The notes beneath the pieces were generated by a model. The model was given only the letters and a program-made list of their open reading frames with translations, ran no database searches and was not told where the DNA came from. This document shows positions 16,820 through 27,220 of a DNA stretch of 64,000 nucleotides, piece after piece. A program made the position numbers and the translations under genes. Source of the stretch: Bacteroidota bacterium. GTDB lineage: Bacteria > Bacteroidota > Bacteroidia > B-17B0 > Aurantibacillaceae. Where the stretch lies: assembly GCA_013288015.1 (NCBI GenBank), contig JABDCR010000002.1:1-64000 (forward strand), given 5' to 3'. The first letter of the stretch is position 1; the number at the start of each line of letters is the position of its first letter.

Positions 16820-18778
16820 TTATAATCTAACCCCAATTATGGTTACATCGTCTACCTGTTCTAAATCACCTTTCCATGCATCAAACAATGCTGATAGGAT
16901 GTTTTTCTGTTCTTTTAATTCATTATTGCAGTTGGCGACCAAGTTTTGTTCAAGTTGTTTATATTTAAACTTCTTGCCTTTTTCTCCTCCAAACTGGTCT
17001 GGATAACCATCCGTCATCAAATAAATAGTATCTCCTTTTTGTAACTCTAAAGTATGCGAAGTAAATGGTTGTGGGTTATCTGTTTTCCCTATCGGCTGTT
17101 TATTGGCTTTTATTTCTATCATTTCCGCTCCTCCCTTTTTAATATACCATAATTGGTTATTAGCGCCACTCCATTGCACTTCATTTGTCACCGCATTAAT
17201 TCTACACAAAGATATATCCATCCCATCTTTTATCTCTTCTCCGCTTTTTTCAAAAGTTTCTAAAACAAGTTCGCGTGTCTTATCAAGTATTTTACCTGTA
17301 TCTCGCAGACCAAATTCATTGACAGCTCTGTTTAAAGCATTGCTGCAAACTACACTAACCATAGCTCCCGGCACCCCATGCCCAGTGCTGTCAGCAGCAG
17401 CAATATAGGTGGTGTTATCTAAATGTTCCATCCAGTAGAAATCTCCGGCAACAATGTCTTTAGGCTTGTAATAAAGAAAATTATCAGGCACATATTTGTT
17501 TATTTCATCAACCGAAGGCAAGATAGCCTGTTGCAAACGCTTAGCATAAGTAATGCTGTCAATAATTTCTTTTTGTTTATGTTCTACTAAATGCTTTTGT
17601 TCTTCGGTTTCTTTACTTTTTATTTCTATAATTTTTTTTGCTTTTTTGTTTTGCTGTAAGCTTCGATAAATTAATAACGCTACAATAGTTACTCCAACTC
17701 CAGCTATACCTATCAGCCATAATACCAAACGCTGCCTTCTACTCTCTTCTGCTGCAATAGCTTCTTTCTTTTCTAAATCATATTTATACTGTTCTTCTAA
17801 TACTTTTTTCGCGTTTTCTTCATTATTTAAACTATCTCTGTATATAACAAAATTCTTATAATTATGATAAACAGATTTATAATCTCCTAAGGCACTATCA
17901 AGATTTGCCAAGCTGAAATATCCAACCTTTAAGTATTCTTTATGTCCTAACTCTTTAGCTGTTTTAAGTGCTTTATCATAATATTCGTTAGCTGCTTTGT
18001 ATTTTTTTTGCAGGTAATATAAATCTCCCAAATTTAAATACCCAGCGCATTCGCCTTCAGTATATCCATATTGTTTGTTAATGCTTATGCTTTTTTGCAT
18101 GTACTCAAAAACTTTGTCATACTCTCCTAATTCCTGATGTACAATTCCGATGTTGGCATAATTCTTTGCTATATCTTCATTATTTTTTATTTCCAAATTT
18201 AGTTTAAGGCTTTGATTGTAAAAGATGAGTGCCTGATTATACTTTCCTGAAAAATCGTACATAGTGCCAATGTTGTTATAACTCTGAGCAAGCCCTGATT
18301 TATCATTGAGTTGTTTTCTAAGTTCTAAACTTTGCGTGTAATATTTAATGGCATCATCAAATTTACTTTGACCATCGTATATGTTTGCAATTTCATCGTA
18401 AGCATTTGCAGTGAAAGATTTGTTTTTTAATTGCTCGGCACATTTTAAATTTTCAAACTGATTTGTAATTGCTTCGGCATAATCTCCTTTGCTAAAATAA
18501 ATACGACCGATTTTATTAAAAGCAATTGCTTCTCCTCTTTTGAAATTTAGCTGTTGTGCTAGAGCTTTAGCCTGATTAGCACAATGGAGGGCATCATCAT
18601 AACTGCCGTTATTGATATAAGCTGATGTAAGTGTATTAAGTGTTTTTATTTTATTGGTATCTTCTTTTCCGATTTTTATAAGTTGTACCAATGAATCTAT
18701 GTTTTGTGCAAACAAAACCTTTTCTGCAAAAAAAAGAAAAGAAGTAATTAAAAATAAATTGATGTTTTTATTTGGCAA
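16820..18778 (-). CDS. TPR-repeat SpoIIE-type serine phosphatase
   Basis: A 652-residue membrane sensor-phosphatase. A signal peptide is followed by about seven tetratricopeptide repeats (residues about 30-320, e.g. AIKYYTQSLELRKQLNDKSG), one membrane segment (LVLWLIGIAGVGVTIVALLI, near 350-370), a coiled coil, and a PP2C-like SpoIIE domain (about 420-652). The domain retains the metal-binding aspartates in GDFYW, AAADSTGHGVPGAM and LMTDGYPDQFGG. Such proteins receive a periplasmic signal and dephosphorylate anti-sigma antagonists or related targets in the cytoplasm. No anti-sigma partner lies nearby. The gene transcribed just before it is an FG-GAP surface protein. Confidence 0.88.
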   Translation of the reverse strand: MPNKNINLFLITSFLFFAEKVLFAQNIDSLVQLIKIGKEDTNKIKTLNTLTSAYINNGSYDDALHCANQAKALAQQLNFKRGEAIAFNKIGRIYFSKGDYAEAITNQFENLKCAEQLKNKSFTANAYDEIANIYDGQSKFDDAIKYYTQSLELRKQLNDKSGLAQSYNNIGTMYDFSGKYNQALIFYNQSLKLNLEIKNNEDIAKNYANIGIVHQELGEYDKVFEYMQKSISINKQYGYTEGECAGYLNLGDLYYLQKKYKAANEYYDKALKTAKELGHKEYLKVGYFSLANLDSALGDYKSVYHNYKNFVIYRDSLNNEENAKKVLEEQYKYDLEKKEAIAAEESRRQRLVLWLIGIAGVGVTIVALLIYRSLQQNKKAKKIIEIKSKETEEQKHLVEHKQKEIIDSITYAKRLQQAILPSVDEINKYVPDNFLYYKPKDIVAGDFYWMEHLDNTTYIAAADSTGHGVPGAMVSVVCSNALNRAVNEFGLRDTGKILDKTRELVLETFEKSGEEIKDGMDISLCRINAVTNEVQWSGANNQLWYIKKGGAEMIEIKANKQPIGKTDNPQPFTSHTLELQKGDTIYLMTDGYPDQFGGEKGKKFKYKQLEQNLVANCNNELKEQKNILSALFDAWKGDLEQVDDVTIIGVRL

Positions 18779-18801
18779 AATAAAGTTGAAAAATTAAAAT
18801 A

Positions 18802-21669
18802 CTATTTAGCGATCGTTAAAACTTTTCTTACTCCAACAACTTCAATAAAATAAACACCTGCTTGGATATTTTGTATATCTATTATTTGGTTTTGATTGCC
18901 ATTTGTACAAGTTTGCTGCAATACTATGCGACCTGTGGCATCGTATATTGAAACTATTGTTTTGCTGTTTATTTCTGCACAATTAATATTTACTGTGTTA
19001 TCAGCAGGATTTGGATAAATTGCTATCTGATTATTACTGCCTACCAATTTATTTATGTTTGTTGTTTGCGCTTGTCTTTGTGTATTGCTATGAGATTTTT
19101 GGCGAACTATAAATGGGTTATTATTTCCTCCTGCAAGTCTGTAAGTTGGGTTACAAGTAAAGCCCAAAGCATCTATGCGCCAGTTACCATTCGGATAAAG
19201 ACTGTAGTTAGGATCATTAGCCGGAGAGCTGCCCACATTTGCCAATAGCTGCCAATTGCCTGTATTATTATTATCTCTATATAATGCATAACCCGTGGGG
19301 AGGTTTACTTGCCCGCTATCGATGTAGGACGAAAAATTAAAAGTAGAACCACTTTGCGTAACAAATACAGACTGATGGAAGGGGCTTAGTGAACTAGTTG
19401 TACCACAGGTATCTTTAATTGCTAATTTATATCTCCAACTGTTATATTGCGGATTGCCTCCATTGGGGCCACCAATGCTAAAAGCTGTATCAACAAATTC
19501 ACTTAAGGAATCATTACTTACTGCGCCAATGCGTAAATAAATACCGGAAGAGTTATCTTTTCGGTAAACAATAAAACTATCTGCATTAGCATAACTTGCT
19601 TTATCCCAATACACAATATTGTAATTATAATTTGTTGTGCTATCGGTTGAAACCATACAAATTACCGGAGCGGGGTTTGCAGGTTCTGTAACTATTCCTA
19701 TAGCTGTATTTGTACAAGAATTAACATCTGTGCCTGTAACCGTATAAGTTGTAGTAATAGTAGGCGAAGGAGTAATAGTAGCTCCCGTTGCGTTTGTACT
19801 CCATGTATAAGTAGTTGCTCCATTTGCCGTTAAAGTTGCTGTTGTGCCTGCACATATTGTAGCATTATTTACTGTTATAGTTGGCAAAGCATTTATATTA
19901 AAGGTTATTGTAGTTGAATTTGTACACCCGTTTACATCAATTCCTGTAAGGTTAAAAACATAAGATGTGGGGTCAACTGTAACTGTAATATGAGAAGCTG
20001 TTATAGTTGTTTGACTAGTGTTCCATGTATAAGTATTTGCCCCGCTTGCATTTAATAAAATCGAACTCCCTATACAAATATCAGGGTTGCCATTACTCAT
20101 GCCGTTTATCTGCACATTGGGCAATGGGTTTACGGTAACACTTGCAACTGCTGTATTTGTACAGGTATTTGCATCTGTACCGAGTACAGTATAAGTTGCG
20201 GTAGTACTTGGTACAAAAGCTATTCCATTTATTACACCGCCGCTCCACACATAGTTTGCAGCTCCTCCACCTGAAAGCGTTACGTTTGTGCCTGCACAAA
20301 CAACGGTAGCTATTGGATTAGCCGTAACAGTTGGTTTTGGATTTACGATGACAGAAACAGTATGTGTACCTGTTATGCTGCAACCTGCATCATTACCGGA
20401 TACAGAATAGGTGGTAGTAACCGTAGGCGATAAAGTAACAGATGCTGTGGTACCTCCACCTGCATTGGCACTCCAAGTATAGGTATCGGCACCGCTTGCA
20501 GTTAAAGTAGTGCTGTTGCCAACACAAATAAAAGTATTACCATTTACTACGGGTTCGGGTAAATTATTTAGTAAAACAGATACACTACCTTGTGTATCAT
20601 AATTTGATACAGCTAAATCGGGCTTGCCATCCTGATTAAAATCACTGCTTGTAATTGAGTATGCTTCGTTACCCGATTGAGAACCTACGGTAAAGTTAGT
20701 GGAGGCACCAAAACTACCTGTACCCGTTCCTAAAATCACCGATGCATTATTTGAATTTTCATTAGCCATTGCTAAATCAACTTTTCCATCGCCGTTAAAA
20801 TCTCCTTTTATCATTTCGTTAATGCCGTTCGCTCCTGCAACCGGAAAGTTAGTAGCTGCACCAAAACTTCCGTTTCCTATACCTATTAGTATTGATACAT
20901 TTGCGCCATAAGGCAATGCCAAATCAAGCTTACCATCCTGATTAAAATCTCCGCTTACTATGGCGTAGCCGGAAATAGTTCCAAAATTTACCGGTGCCAC
21001 AAAGCTACCCGTCCCCGTACCAATTAATAATGAAAGGTTACTTGTATAGTTTGAAGAAATTAAATCAGTATTTCCATCACCATTAAAATCACCACATATT
21101 ATCCGAGTGGGACCGGTTCCGGTTGCAAATGTATAGCTGCTTGCAGTGCCAAAACTACCTGTGCCCGTGCCCAATAGTACCGATATATTATCAGTATTGT
21201 AATCAGCTGTCGCCAAATCGGCTTTACCATCATTATTAAAATCGCCACAGGTTAAATAATCCGGGTAACCGTTTGTTGTAACAGAAAAACTACCCACAAT
21301 AGTAAAACTTCCTGTGCCTGTACCTAACAAGGAAATTACGCTGGAGTTAGTATTGTCTATTACAGCTAAATCAACTTTCCCATCGCTATTAAAATCGGTG
21401 TGTATGAGACCTGCCGGCTGACCGGAGGAAACTGTAAAATTAGTGGCTGTTCCAAAAGTGCCTGTGCCTGTGCCCAATAATATGGATATATTCTTTGAGA
21501 CAGCATAGTTAGTCGTTGCTAAATCGGGTATTCCATCCCCATTAAAATCGGCACTTATTACAGAGAAAGGGTAGCTTCCCGTTGGATTATCAACTGCGGG
21601 GTTGAAACATACCTGAGCATTTATTTGTTTAATTCCTGTAAGAAAAAGTAAGAATAGAATTTTTTTCAT
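18802..21669 (-). CDS. FG-GAP/VCBS repeat surface protein with T9SS type A sorting domain
   Basis: A 955-residue secreted protein. After a signal peptide come eight or so FG-GAP/VCBS repeats (about residues 25-370) built on DFNGDGKVDLA and SVLLGTGTGSFG, each with a calcium-binding D-x-N/D-x-D-G loop. Five or so PKD/Ig-like repeats follow (about 380-670, ICVGNSTTLTASG type), then a fibronectin-like region (NIVYWDKASYANADSFIVY), and finally a type A T9SS sorting domain (IAIYPNPADNTVNI to the end). FG-GAP propellers typically mediate adhesion and fold on calcium. It precedes the phosphatase on the same strand with a 23-base gap. Confidence 0.88.
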   Translation of the reverse strand: MKKILFLLFLTGIKQINAQVCFNPAVDNPTGSYPFSVISADFNGDGIPDLATTNYAVSKNISILLGTGTGTFGTATNFTVSSGQPAGLIHTDFNSDGKVDLAVIDNTNSSVISLLGTGTGSFTIVGSFSVTTNGYPDYLTCGDFNNDGKADLATADYNTDNISVLLGTGTGSFGTASSYTFATGTGPTRIICGDFNGDGNTDLISSNYTSNLSLLIGTGTGSFVAPVNFGTISGYAIVSGDFNQDGKLDLALPYGANVSILIGIGNGSFGAATNFPVAGANGINEMIKGDFNGDGKVDLAMANENSNNASVILGTGTGSFGASTNFTVGSQSGNEAYSITSSDFNQDGKPDLAVSNYDTQGSVSVLLNNLPEPVVNGNTFICVGNSTTLTASGADTYTWSANAGGGTTASVTLSPTVTTTYSVSGNDAGCSITGTHTVSVIVNPKPTVTANPIATVVCAGTNVTLSGGGAANYVWSGGVINGIAFVPSTTATYTVLGTDANTCTNTAVASVTVNPLPNVQINGMSNGNPDICIGSSILLNASGANTYTWNTSQTTITASHITVTVDPTSYVFNLTGIDVNGCTNSTTITFNINALPTITVNNATICAGTTATLTANGATTYTWSTNATGATITPSPTITTTYTVTGTDVNSCTNTAIGIVTEPANPAPVICMVSTDSTTNYNYNIVYWDKASYANADSFIVYRKDNSSGIYLRIGAVSNDSLSEFVDTAFSIGGPNGGNPQYNSWRYKLAIKDTCGTTSSLSPFHQSVFVTQSGSTFNFSSYIDSGQVNLPTGYALYRDNNNTGNWQLLANVGSSPANDPNYSLYPNGNWRIDALGFTCNPTYRLAGGNNNPFIVRQKSHSNTQRQAQTTNINKLVGSNNQIAIYPNPADNTVNINCAEINSKTIVSIYDATGRIVLQQTCTNGNQNQIIDIQNIQAGVYFIEVVGVRKVLTIAK

Positions 21670-21900
21670 TTTTGATTTCTTTATTTTAATCTGTTGTTTA
21701 GTTTTATTTTTCCAAATTATTCTTTCACTTCACTAATTATTTTTAGTGTTTTTTGATGAGTTATCAATCAAAGTTATTACTTAGCACTACACGGTTTAAA
21801 TGAGTACACATCCGTATAGAATAGGAGTATTATCGTATGATATGACTGCTATTAACGTATTTATTTTGTTTCGGGGATTTCTTTTAATTAATTTTATCCA

Positions 21901-23805
21901 ATGAAGAAACTTCTATCTTGTATTTTTTTGATTGCAAATACCTCTGTTTTTTATTCGCAAAATTCTACCGGAACAAATAATAAAGCAGATACTTCATTTA
22001 TTTCTTCTCTTATAAAATCGTGTGACAGATATGCTTCTACAAATCCGGATTCTGCTTTGGTAATTGGTAAACAAGCCATCACATTATCGCTGAAAAATAA
22101 TAATGAGAAACTATTAGCGAAAAGTTATTATGCCATTTCATACGCGTACTCTTCTTTGGGCATGAATGATTCAGCTAAAAAAGTGCTTATAACGGCTATA
22201 GATTTATATACTAAAAACAAAGATGACGTTGGCGCTGCTTATTGCTACAACAGCTTAGTAAATATTCTTGTTTTTTTAGGCAACTATAAAGAAGCGGCAT
22301 CGAGTGCTTTGAGCGCAATAAAAATATTTGAAGCAAAAAAAGATATTCACGGCATAATTTTATCTTATAATTCAATTGGAAATCTTTATTGGGTGCAGAA
22401 CATGATCGGTGAGGCAAAAACAAATTATTTTAAAGCACTTAGCTATACAGGTAAATCAAGGGAGGTAAAATTAATTGGTATGACAAAATGCAATGTAGCT
22501 AACATATATTTTTCACTGGAAAGTTTTGACACCGCACTTGTTTTTTATAAAGCCGCACTTAATGCATACGTGCAAACTATGGCGTACTTAAATGTAGCAA
22601 CTGTGTTAACGAACATTGGTGGTGTTTATGAAAAAATGAATAAAACTGATTCAGCACTTTTTTATTATGACAAAAGCCTTGCAGTTGCTACTAAAATAAA
22701 TTACGTAACAGGAATTACAGAAGCCACCATAAATAAAGCTTCGTTGCTATACAACACAGGAAATTATAAAGAAGGTATTTACAATTACAAAAAAGCATTT
22801 GAACTATCTAAAAAAACAGGTTATAAATCAGAAGCGGCATTTATATTGAAATGGATGGCGAAATGTTATTTTGATATGGGAGATTATAAAAACAGTGTTT
22901 TGTACACAGATACATTTACTCTTTACAATGATTCTTTAATTAATGAGCAAAATAAAAAGAGCCTCAGAGAACTTCAAGGAAAATACGAATCGGACAAAAA
23001 AGATGCTGAAATAAAACTTTTGAACGTAGAGAATGATATTAAAGAAAAGCAAAGGAAATTTTATTTTTTTACCGCATTGTTTTCGGCTGCGTTTGTTGTT
23101 GTACTAATTTTTTCAATTCTTAAAATGAGAAAAACAAACTTGCTTTTGAAAAAGCAACAAAAAGAAATAACAGAAAAAACCGAAAGCTTAAATGAACAAG
23201 CTGCTCAGATTGCCCGCTATCAAAGTCAGATGAATCCGCATTTTATATTTAATGCAATCACTTCTGTAAAATCGCTTATAACAGATAATGAAGTTGCTTC
23301 TTCGCAATTAGATGATTTCTCGAAGTTGATGCGTGCTACACTTGACAACAGCGACGAAGAATATATTTCGTTAGAGCAGGAAATACGATATATAAAGTTG
23401 TACTTGGATTTTGAATTAAAGAATTTCTCTAATAAATTTGAGTATAAAATTAACCTGCATGAAGGGATAAACTGTACTGATGTATTAATTCCTCCGATGC
23501 TACTGCAACCTTTTATAGAGAACTGTATAAAACATGCCGGATTAAATAATAAAGAAAATGGGTTACTTACTATATCTTTTTATTTAGATGAACCTTTTTT
23601 AAAAATTACAATAAAAGACAATGGTACCGGTTACAACCCCGATAAATTACAAACCCACGAATCTAAAGGGATTGATATTACGCGCAAAAGAATAGCGAAA
23701 CTATTTGAGAAAGAAAATACCAACGCTTTACCGAATTTTTTGACAATTATCCATAAAGCGAAAGAAGGAACCACTGTAAATATTATTTTACCTTTAATTC
23801 ATTAG
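21901..23805 (+). CDS. TPR-containing sensor histidine kinase (LytS/YehU type)
   Basis: A 634-residue membrane kinase. Order: signal peptide, TPR repeats (about residues 50-350, e.g. TDSALFYYDKSLAVATKINY), a membrane segment (FYFFTALFSAAFVVVLIFSI, about 387-406), a coiled coil, then a His_kinase domain. H447 lies in QMNPHFIFNAI, the signature of the LytS/YehU group. The ATPase part shows PPMLLQPFIENCIKHA (N box) and DNGTGY (G box). It is followed after one base by its LytTR response regulator, so the two form a two-component system. TPR sensors of this layout are common in Bacteroidota; their signals are mostly unknown. Confidence 0.9.
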   Translation: MKKLLSCIFLIANTSVFYSQNSTGTNNKADTSFISSLIKSCDRYASTNPDSALVIGKQAITLSLKNNNEKLLAKSYYAISYAYSSLGMNDSAKKVLITAIDLYTKNKDDVGAAYCYNSLVNILVFLGNYKEAASSALSAIKIFEAKKDIHGIILSYNSIGNLYWVQNMIGEAKTNYFKALSYTGKSREVKLIGMTKCNVANIYFSLESFDTALVFYKAALNAYVQTMAYLNVATVLTNIGGVYEKMNKTDSALFYYDKSLAVATKINYVTGITEATINKASLLYNTGNYKEGIYNYKKAFELSKKTGYKSEAAFILKWMAKCYFDMGDYKNSVLYTDTFTLYNDSLINEQNKKSLRELQGKYESDKKDAEIKLLNVENDIKEKQRKFYFFTALFSAAFVVVLIFSILKMRKTNLLLKKQQKEITEKTESLNEQAAQIARYQSQMNPHFIFNAITSVKSLITDNEVASSQLDDFSKLMRATLDNSDEEYISLEQEIRYIKLYLDFELKNFSNKFEYKINLHEGINCTDVLIPPMLLQPFIENCIKHAGLNNKENGLLTISFYLDEPFLKITIKDNGTGYNPDKLQTHESKGIDITRKRIAKLFEKENTNALPNFLTIIHKAKEGTTVNIILPLIH

Positions 23806-23806
23806 C

Positions 23807-24553
23807 ATGATACGTGTACTAATTATAGATGACGAGGCTGTTTGTATTAATTTATTGTCAAAGCAACTGGAGCAAAGCGGAAAGTCAATAAGCATTGTTG
23901 GAAGTGCAAACTCAATTACTGAAGCAATAGAAAAAATCGAAAGATTATCACCGGAACTTATTTTTCTTGACGTGGAATTAAAAGGAGAAACGGGATTTGA
24001 ATTATTTGCTAAGTTTCCGAACCCGGATTTCCAGGTTATATTTACTACAGCACACAGCAAATACGCCGTGAGAGCTATCAAGTCAAGCTGCTTAGAGTAT
24101 TTACTAAAGCCAATTGACAAAACGGAATTGCTTGCTTCTATTCAAAAATATGAGAAACTAAAGCAGGTTTCACTAAACCAACAACGTCTTGAAATTTTAA
24201 TGGAAAATATTCATAACGGAACTGATACTATAAATAAAATTGCCATTCCAAATTACGAAAACCTTGTGTTTGTTAATGTAAACGAGATAATATATTGCGA
24301 AGCAGATTTGAAATACACAACTATATATACTTCGCGCGGCGAAAAAATTGTTTCTTCAAAAAACCTTAAGGAATATGAGGAGTTACTGCCGCCTACTGTA
24401 TTTTTTAGAAGTCATAAATCTTATCTTATAAATCTGAATTTTGTAAAAAAGTTCTTCAGATCGGAAAGCTATGTGCAACTTCTTAATGGATTACAAATTG
24501 ATATTTCACACAGAAAAAAAGATGAATTTTTGAAACGGTTCGAGAAAATATAA
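23807..24553 (+). CDS. LytTR-family response regulator
   Basis: A 248-residue transcription regulator. The N-terminal receiver has the acidic pair IDDE (residues 7-10), phosphoacceptor D55 (FLDVEL), T in TTAHS and the KP motif in YLLKPID. The C-terminal LytTR domain (about 145-248) shows EIIYCEADLKYTTIYT, FFRSHKSYLINL and the closing DISHRKKDEFLKRF, the usual DNA-binding beta fold. It starts one base after the kinase stop, which implies translational coupling. The T9SS type B gene immediately downstream may be cotranscribed. Confidence 0.92.
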   Translation: MIRVLIIDDEAVCINLLSKQLEQSGKSISIVGSANSITEAIEKIERLSPELIFLDVELKGETGFELFAKFPNPDFQVIFTTAHSKYAVRAIKSSCLEYLLKPIDKTELLASIQKYEKLKQVSLNQQRLEILMENIHNGTDTINKIAIPNYENLVFVNVNEIIYCEADLKYTTIYTSRGEKIVSSKNLKEYEELLPPTVFFRSHKSYLINLNFVKKFFRSESYVQLLNGLQIDISHRKKDEFLKRFEKI

Positions 24554-24557
24554 TTTG

Positions 24558-26798
24558 ATGCTGTACTATCATTTAAAAAAATATTTTTTTCTTTTTGCCT
24601 TTATCTTACTGTATACGCAATTTGTAAAAGCCCAGCTAGGTAAAGAAAGTTGGCATTGGCAATTCGGGTTTCACAATGCTTTAGATTTTAGCTCAGGAAC
24701 ACCAATAGCATCAAGCAGTGCCATAAACACGGTAGAAGGTTGCGCTTCTATAAGCGATAGCAACACTGGGGCTTTATTGTTTTATACTGATGGTGATAGT
24801 GTATGGGATAAAAATAATAACCCGATGCCTAACGGAACCGGACTAATTGGTAATGACACTTCTACACAATCGGCTTTAATAATTCAGCAACCGGGTAGTG
24901 CTACTATTTATTACCTGATAACCTGCGATGCAGGTTTTTATGCGGGCACTCGGGGCATTCATTATTCTATTGTTGATATGACTTTAAATGGCGGCTTGGG
25001 TGATATAACTACAAAAAACAAAGTGCTGACACCACCACCAACTACCGAAAAACTTACTGCTGTAAAACATTGCAACGGAAAAGATTTCTGGATTATTTCG
25101 CATCCATATAACAGTAACACTTTTAATTCTTATTTATTTAGTTCCTCAGGAATTGATACTACAGCTGTTACATCAAATGTGGGGGTTATTCAACAAGGAC
25201 CTAACAATGAAGTAGGAGGTTATTTAAGGCCATCGCCAAACGGAAAAAAACTGGCTTATGCGGTTGAGTATAGTTCTGTTTTCGAAATGGTTGATTTTGA
25301 TAATTCAACCGGCAAAGTAAGTAAGCCAATTTCGGTTACCTATCCGGGTGTAGTTGGTGTAAACGGCACTCATTTACCGTATGGTGTTGCTTTTTCGCCT
25401 GATAACTCAAAGGTTTACGTAAGCGATTTTAAAGGGTTTATTTTTCAGTACGATTTAAGCAGTGGCGATTCAGGAATTATTGTAGCCTCACAAACAACCA
25501 TCAACACAGGACTTTATGGGCTAGGGGCTATACAATTGGCCCCCGATGGAAAAATTTACCTGACTGTTTACTCGAAAAGTTTCCTCTCTGTTATTAATAA
25601 TCCCAATAGTCTTGCCTGTAATTTTCAGGCAAGTGGGGTTAATCTTTTAGCAGCAGATAGCGGTGCTTTTGGTCTGCCTAATTTTATAGATATAGGCAAC
25701 ATTGCACCAACTTACACACCTGATTATTTACCCTTGTGTAGTGTTTCAGCTTATACACTTAATGCGGGTGCCGGTAACACACATTATCAATGGTCTAACG
25801 GAGATACCACGCAAAGCATTACCATAAATAGTTTCGGAAATTACGCCGTTAATTATATAAGTCCGCAAGGATGCAGTTATATAGATACTTTTTTTGTGAG
25901 CCTTGCACCACCTGTAAATAGTTTTCAAAACATAACTTTATGTGCCGTGCCTGCTTATACATTAGATGCAGGGCAGGGCAACTCGCATTTTCAATGGTCA
26001 ACCAATGATACCACGCAAAGCATCAGCATTCATAATTTTGGCAACTATGCCGTAAACTATATAACGGCACAGGATTGCAGGGTTATTGATACATTTTTTG
26101 TAAGTCAAATTCCTGAGCCTGTTATTAATGGTTTACACGATACTATTATATGCAGTAACACGCCTGTAGCGTTAAATATTGATGCAACCTATCCTAACAC
26201 ATTAGTTTATTTATGGAGCGATGGTTTTACGGCTGCCACACATACAATTTCTACCCAGGGTTTATATTGGGTAAATTATACACTGCCCAATTTTTGCACG
26301 GCAAGCGATAGCTTTACGTTTTTTGTGGATAGCATTCCTAAGCTCGATTTAGGAAAAGATACCAGCCTTTGCCAAACTTACTATACCATTTACGCTAATA
26401 CAAATGCAGCTTGTTTATGGAGTACCGGTGCAACAAGTCCTCAAATTACGGTTACAAAATCGGGCAATTATGAGCTTACGGTAACAAATGCCAAAGGCTG
26501 TAAAAACTCAGATGCTATAAACGTAATGCTTTATAATACGCCTGTATTGCCAAACATTGTTACGCCAAATAACGATGGCATTAATGATTATGTTGATTTT
26601 GGAAATTACGGTTTTACCTACCTGCAATTGTATATATACAATAGGTGGGGAACTAAAATTTTTGAAAGCAACGACCCGCATTGTATTTGGAAACCCGATA
26701 ACAACGATGGCACTTATTACTGGACGATATATTACACTGATTGCGAAAGCACCAAAGAAGCTAAAATTTTAAAAGGCTTTGTAACGTTGATAAAATAA
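24558..26798 (+). CDS. T9SS type B (gliding-associated CTD) secreted protein
   Basis: A 746-residue secreted protein. The ATG at 24558 is preceded by an in-frame TTG that I reject; the signal peptide is KYFFLFAFILLYTQFVKAQ. The first 370 residues look like a beta-propeller (YGVAFSPDNSKVYVSD, AIQLAPDGKIYLTVYS), followed by three Ig-like repeats with YTLNAGAGNTHYQWSNGDTT. The last 90 residues are a type B T9SS sorting domain (NIVTPNNDGINDYVDF, then YIYNRWGTKIFES). Its position 4 bases after the LytTR gene suggests cotranscription or control by that two-component system. The function is not known. Confidence 0.87.
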   Translation: MLYYHLKKYFFLFAFILLYTQFVKAQLGKESWHWQFGFHNALDFSSGTPIASSSAINTVEGCASISDSNTGALLFYTDGDSVWDKNNNPMPNGTGLIGNDTSTQSALIIQQPGSATIYYLITCDAGFYAGTRGIHYSIVDMTLNGGLGDITTKNKVLTPPPTTEKLTAVKHCNGKDFWIISHPYNSNTFNSYLFSSSGIDTTAVTSNVGVIQQGPNNEVGGYLRPSPNGKKLAYAVEYSSVFEMVDFDNSTGKVSKPISVTYPGVVGVNGTHLPYGVAFSPDNSKVYVSDFKGFIFQYDLSSGDSGIIVASQTTINTGLYGLGAIQLAPDGKIYLTVYSKSFLSVINNPNSLACNFQASGVNLLAADSGAFGLPNFIDIGNIAPTYTPDYLPLCSVSAYTLNAGAGNTHYQWSNGDTTQSITINSFGNYAVNYISPQGCSYIDTFFVSLAPPVNSFQNITLCAVPAYTLDAGQGNSHFQWSTNDTTQSISIHNFGNYAVNYITAQDCRVIDTFFVSQIPEPVINGLHDTIICSNTPVALNIDATYPNTLVYLWSDGFTAATHTISTQGLYWVNYTLPNFCTASDSFTFFVDSIPKLDLGKDTSLCQTYYTIYANTNAACLWSTGATSPQITVTKSGNYELTVTNAKGCKNSDAINVMLYNTPVLPNIVTPNNDGINDYVDFGNYGFTYLQLYIYNRWGTKIFESNDPHCIWKPDNNDGTYYWTIYYTDCESTKEAKILKGFVTLIK

Positions 26799-26807
26799 TA
26801 TTTAGCG

Positions 26808-26842
26808 AAAAAAGAAAAGGGAGCCAGCAACAAGCTCCCTTT
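26808..26842. terminator. Terminator containing 24-bp repeat, copy 2
   Basis: A perfect 9-bp stem (AAAGGGAGC at 26816-26824, GCTCCCTTT at 26834-26842) with a 9-base loop. The T-rich tail (TCTTTTTT) lies on the minus-strand side, so it terminates minus-strand transcripts best, but the hairpin also follows the plus-strand T9SS gene by 10 bases. Bases 26808-26831 are identical to 16713-16736. Confidence 0.8.
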
Positions 26843-26930
26843 CCGCCATAGCAAGCAGCAGTTAATTACTTGATTTTAAAACCAAGCTGTTTCCTGGCAA
26901 TGGTTATTAATGCTTCTATCCTATCGATCG

Positions 26931-27167
26931 GATATAAACTACATGACGGATTTACTCTCACGCAGCTTTGCACATTTTATAAAACTGGCAACAGACCGAA
27001 AACTGGAATTCAAAGACTTGCGTAAAACATATATCACGCATTTAACGATGGCTTTGGGTACAAATGCAAAACTGTTTACCGGTCATACAAATGATGCTGT
27101 TTTAAAGAGTCATTATCTGAATGGCGCTTTTCTTGCCGGCAACCTGAATGACTTTTCTATGTTTTGA
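26931..27167 (+). pseudogene. Tyrosine recombinase 3' remnant, copy A
   Basis: The longest of four remnants of one integrase family. About 78 residues of the catalytic C-terminus are open: LEFKDLRKTYITHLTMALG (with the second catalytic arginine), then LFTGHTNDAVLKSHYL (His and the nucleophilic Tyr) and the tail NGAFLAGNLNDFSMF. The first arginine, the N-terminal domain and a start are missing. The homology begins abruptly near 26930, where a decayed minus-strand frame ends. The remnant finishes 54 bases before the quinone reductase gene. Confidence 0.8.
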
Positions 27168-27220
27168 TTTAACTTTCTATTTAATCCAAAGGACTCTATT
27201 TTATTGCAGGTTATTTTTCC

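Noticed and set aside
26866-26935. Minus-strand tail reading RIEALITIARKQLGFKIK then stop, just upstream of the terminator at 26808-26842.
   Set aside because: It looks like the end of a lost gene that used that terminator, but it is too short to assign and has no start.
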